NCBI GenBank assembly: GCA_021813225.1
Contig: JAKALH010000134.1
Coordinates: 1-7,338 of the forward strand
Reading direction: 5' to 3'
Length of the DNA: 7,338 nt
Source: Chloroflexota bacterium
GTDB lineage: Bacteria > Chloroflexota > Anaerolineae > J036 > Brachytrichaceae
The translations under genes and the position numbers were made by a program. The notes under the pieces were generated by a model. The model had not been told where the DNA came from, searched no databases, and saw only the letters and a list, made by a program, of their open reading frames with translations. Every line of letters begins with the position of its first letter. The first letter of the stretch is position 1. Shown here piece after piece: positions 6,201 to 7,338 of this stretch.

Positions 6201-7330
6201 GTGGCAATATCGACGCAGTGCGGCAGCTTGCGGAATGGCTCGACGGTCGGCCCGCCCTTGTAGTCAATCAACACGAAATTGACGATGCGCGGGTCGTATT
6301 TGATGCACAGGGAGACGATCAGCGTCTGCAGCATTTCGGACTTGCCGGAACCGGTCGTGCCGGCCGCCATACCGTGCACGCCGTCACCGCCGGCTTTGGC
6401 GTTGAAGATGAGCGTGCGGATTTCCTTGCTGCTGATCAACCCCAGCGGCGCGCTCAACCATTCCTGGTTCGCCGTCTGCATGCTGCGCTGCCAGGCTTTA
6501 TCAATCTCAAGATCGCCGATGCGGTCAATGTGTTTGCCCCTGACCAGTTGCATCATCTCCAGGAAGGTGATGGCCTTCGGTATTTCGGCGCTGGGGCGCT
6601 TCCCGCCTGTCGATATCCATGCGGCATCCATTCGCTCGGCAATGCGGGTAAAGGCGTCTTTTTCTCCTTCGATGATGGGGATGGCTACGTGGAATTCCAG
6701 CGGCTGACCGTCGAGATTTATCAGACCGCGGCCGGGCACGTTCGCCAGAGGCAGCGCGCCTCGACCGACGATATCGCCATACACGGTCGCATCGGCCATG
6801 GTGAACGCGAGGCGCTGAGCGAGCAGGTTGAACAGCTTGTTCGGAATGTCGCTCATCTGGCTGGCTGTGATGATGAAATAGATGCCGAACTGGCGGCCAT
6901 CGCGAACCAGATTGATCAGATCGCCGAACATGGCCTCGTAGTTTTCGCGGAACTCGGCGAAGTTATCGATGACCATGACGATCGACGGGAACATCAGTTC
7001 GGGATTGTCTTTGTGCTGCGCGTTGTAGTCTTCCAGCGAGGCGTAATGCGACAGGCGTTCCTGGCGCTCGTTCATGACGCCGCGGATCATGCGGAAGAGT
7101 GCGGCCACGCGGTCGGGTTGGCCGGCGTCAATCGAGGCCCCGCAATGCGGCAGGCGGCTGACGGCGCGCAAACCGCCGCGCCCAAAGTCCAGCAGGTAGT
7201 AGTTCAGTTCTGCCGGCGAGCGCTGCGCCGCCAGTGCAAACAGCAGCGACTTGACGAATGTCGATTTGCCGCGGCCGCTGGCGCCGAATACGACGATCGG
7301 GTCGCTTCCCGCATTCAGTGTCAGGCGGCG
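3284..7330 (-). CDS. essC: EssC/EccC-type FtsK/SpoIIIE ATPase with four P-loop modules, 5' end missing
   Basis: This is the likely motor ATPase of a type VII (ESX-like) secretion system. 1348 residues are visible, numbered here from the codon after the TAA at 7331-7333. D0 has Walker A GASGRGKST at 16-24 and Walker B IDN at 121-123. D1 has GTTGSGKSE at 324-332, IDYKGG, VDEFAEM (Asp439, Glu440) and LLATQRPSG; these closely follow EssC D1. D2 has GASGRGKTT at 682-690 and VDN at 785-786. D3 has GPPVTGKTT at 978-986 and IDN at 1085-1087. Only D1 keeps the Walker B glutamate. Residues about 1230-1348 form a low-complexity, probably disordered tail. Known EccC/EssC proteins have three ATPase modules; here a D2-like copy precedes D1. 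Transmembrane helices or FHA domains expected at the N-terminus lie outside the window. A TTG at 7171 can be read as a start, but it lies inside D0 after its Walker A and is not credible. A cell-division FtsK is excluded by multiple modules and lack of a gamma domain. Confidence 0.9.
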   Translation of the reverse strand, partial: RRLTLNAGSDPIVVFGASGRGKSTFVKSLLFALAAQRSPAELNYYLLDFGRGGLRAVSRLPHCGASIDAGQPDRVAALFRMIRGVMNERQERLSHYASLEDYNAQHKDNPELMFPSIVMVIDNFAEFRENYEAMFGDLINLVRDGRQFGIYFIITASQMSDIPNKLFNLLAQRLAFTMADATVYGDIVGRGALPLANVPGRGLINLDGQPLEFHVAIPIIEGEKDAFTRIAERMDAAWISTGGKRPSAEIPKAITFLEMMQLVRGKHIDRIGDLEIDKAWQRSMQTANQEWLSAPLGLISSKEIRTLIFNAKAGGDGVHGMAAGTTGSGKSEMLQTLIVSLCIKYDPRIVNFVLIDYKGGPTVEPFRKLPHCVDIATNLEGNAVERIFTAINAEMNRRSEILAKAGVADLVDYRKKVIPKLKPDSPFPNTFPHLFIIVDEFAEMVTQNPEYKAKFESITRLGRSFGVSLLLATQRPSGAVTDQMRANMKYRISLRVETTDDSKEMIGRPDAASLPAIPGRGYVQVGGGNLSEIQVAYSGASYDETRPDPTYSIDEILAALETTDAPRSLLGWLVGTLAAESRRQNIPKQFKPWPSPLPERLPINLPVNAEYIAKGKYGREIVINPFVAEWMANKDAEPIWTPHDWSKPLPVSANIGIIDNTLLAEQRVLNVDLSGDPLVVFGASGRGKTTFIKSLLLALATQRRPDELHIYCLDFGRGGLKALRQLPHVGGIVETNEEERVERFMRMIRNIIDSRQQKLQSYDSMDDYNARNPDASMPAVVVVVDNAVEFRETYDKYLPDLLSLLRDGRSFGVYFVVAASLLGDITNKMLSLLNQRITFTQADRMDYFAIVGRGAPRINDTPGRGLCVGLVDDKPTPLEFHTAVPLSTDPEDQTDYFRILSQTIAQAWSKLEAKDPSLKSKRALPVEPLTKAIDMATLLPDIGHGNAKISVPIGINDLDREPTVFDFAGKGPHLIVMGPPVTGKTTTMRSLVMALAHCYTPEQVGLILVDPADPSRRFYNFGIEGECRIDRLPHVLATVSTAKEMDEVVRRLRAEYDEEVIGRLVDKPDVFAAQDNNRRHLFVLIDNYDDIEPLNRNRALSALNDTGKGKNLHLVLCGTINGMRSGMDELRKRAEASRYAYVFNDYEAVRYMGVRGTFAITKELPPGRGFIVKAVSAGMTQMALPYVEGRADSETQYRNLINAIMARYPNRAQWSYFAPDITALETAIKGDAAQAQTAAGAQQAVAPGGGPAAPTPADEVPDWQAQLSDMLKGLPQFEDVGKVDPSRMASVTYEVPDEPAPAGNGTGAEHEAAAAGNGASDATAAQNNGTSNSAAPAGNGNKLPTEEH
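3292..3296 (-). promoter_or_regulatory. Shine-Dalgarno site of the ubiquitin-like/FHA gene, inside the ATPase coding end
   Basis: The minus strand reads GGAGG within the last codons of the ATPase (Thr-Glu-Glu-His-stop), followed by ten bases and ATG at 3281. The ATPase stop codon TAG (3284-3286) falls between site and start. This is the usual layout of translational coupling. Confidence 0.7.
3311..3427 (-). repeat. Degenerate AGNG repeats in the C-terminal tail of the ATPase
   Basis: Three copies of Ala-Gly-Asn-Gly are encoded at 3416-3427, 3377-3388 and 3311-3322, within an Ala/Pro/Gly/Asn-rich segment. The composition is typical of a flexible linker or tail rather than a folded domain. Confidence 0.6.
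4673..5332 (-). repeat. D2 ATPase module: downstream copy of an internal duplication
   Basis: This segment encodes the D2 module (QRVLNVDL region through HTAVPL). It aligns almost end to end with the D0 module at 6674-7330, with the Walker A motifs 666 codons apart. Over the 55 residues from DP(I/L)VVF to LPH(C/V)G I count 40 identities. Both copies share LDFGRGGL, a Walker B ending in Asp-Asn, RDGR(Q/S)FG and PGRGL. The resemblance is also visible in DNA around Walker A. Confidence 0.8.
6674..7330 (-). repeat. D0 ATPase module: upstream copy of the internal duplication
   Basis: This is the partner of the D2 copy at 4673-5332. It begins at the window edge with RRLTLNAGSDP, matching RVLNVDLSGDP of D2, and ends near EFHVAIPI. 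It is joined directly to the pre-D1 linker (ITFLEMM...WLSAPLGLI). The two copies have diverged enough to be an old duplication rather than an assembly artefact. Confidence 0.75.
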
Positions 7331-7332
7331 TT

Positions 7333-7338
7333 AGATCG
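7333..7338 (+). other. Possible residual sequencing-adapter bases at the right end
   Basis: The final six bases are AGATCG, identical to the first six of the common Illumina TruSeq adapter. The first of them supplies the base that turns the codon at 7331-7333 (minus strand NAA) into the stop TAA. Six bases match by chance about once in 4096, so this is suggestive, not proven. Confidence 0.4.

Noticed and set aside
7169..7171. TTG at 7171 as the start of the ATPase
   Set aside because: It lies about 30 codons after the D0 Walker A motif, inside the conserved LDFGRGGL segment, with homology continuing upstream to the window edge.
3284..7330. Cell-division or sporulation DNA translocase (FtsK/SpoIIIE)
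   Set aside because: Several P-loop modules in tandem, a D1 sequence of EssC type (GTTGSGKSE, IDYKGG, VDEFAEM) and no DNA-binding gamma domain at the C-terminus point to type VII secretion instead.

Overview
The window is 7.3 kb of moderately GC-rich bacterial DNA, and every gene I can support is on the minus strand. Reading right to left, the transcription order is: (i) a very large EssC/EccC-type FtsK/SpoIIIE ATPase that enters from the right edge (3284-7330); (ii) a small cytoplasmic ubiquitin-like plus FHA protein (2652-3281); (iii) a secreted-in, membrane-anchored VWA-TM-FHA protein (591-2504); (iv) a second VWA protein with a signal peptide that runs off the left edge (1-576). The gene set resembles a type VII secretion (T7SS/ESX-like) cluster. 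It is of the kind I would expect in Chloroflexota or a similar phylum rather than Actinobacteria or Firmicutes; that assignment is inference from architecture, not from a marker gene.

The ATPase carries four recognisable P-loop modules: D0, D1, D2 and D3. D1 has the best EssC/EccC signature (Walker A GTTGSGKSE, Walker B VDEFAEM). D0 and D2 are close paralogues of each other, and D0, D2 and D3 all have Asp-Asn instead of Asp-Glu at Walker B. Known EccC/EssC proteins have three modules, so the extra D2-like module ahead of D1 is notable. Eight bases from the right edge an in-frame TAA closes this frame. It sits exactly where the paralogous D2 has Gln, and the last six bases (AGATCG) match the first six of the common Illumina adapter, so the stop is probably an end-of-contig artefact and the gene continues upstream.

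The ATPase and the ubiquitin-like/FHA gene are almost abutting (stop and next start 2 bases apart, with the Shine-Dalgarno inside the ATPase end), so they are likely translationally coupled. A clear intrinsic terminator (2568-2596) then separates this pair from the two VWA genes. It also shows that the VWA-FHA protein starts at 2504, not further upstream. The VWA-FHA and VWA genes are 14 bases apart and look co-transcribed.

Working model (inference): the ATPase powers export at the membrane, the ubiquitin-like/FHA protein is a cytoplasmic accessory combining roles of YukD/EsaB and the EssC FHA domains, and the VWA-TM-FHA protein links an external VWA domain to a cytoplasmic phosphothreonine reader. 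No WXG100 substrate, EccB/D/E, mycosin, kinase or phosphatase gene is visible here. Nothing on the plus strand, and no RNA gene, CRISPR array or insertion sequence, could be supported.
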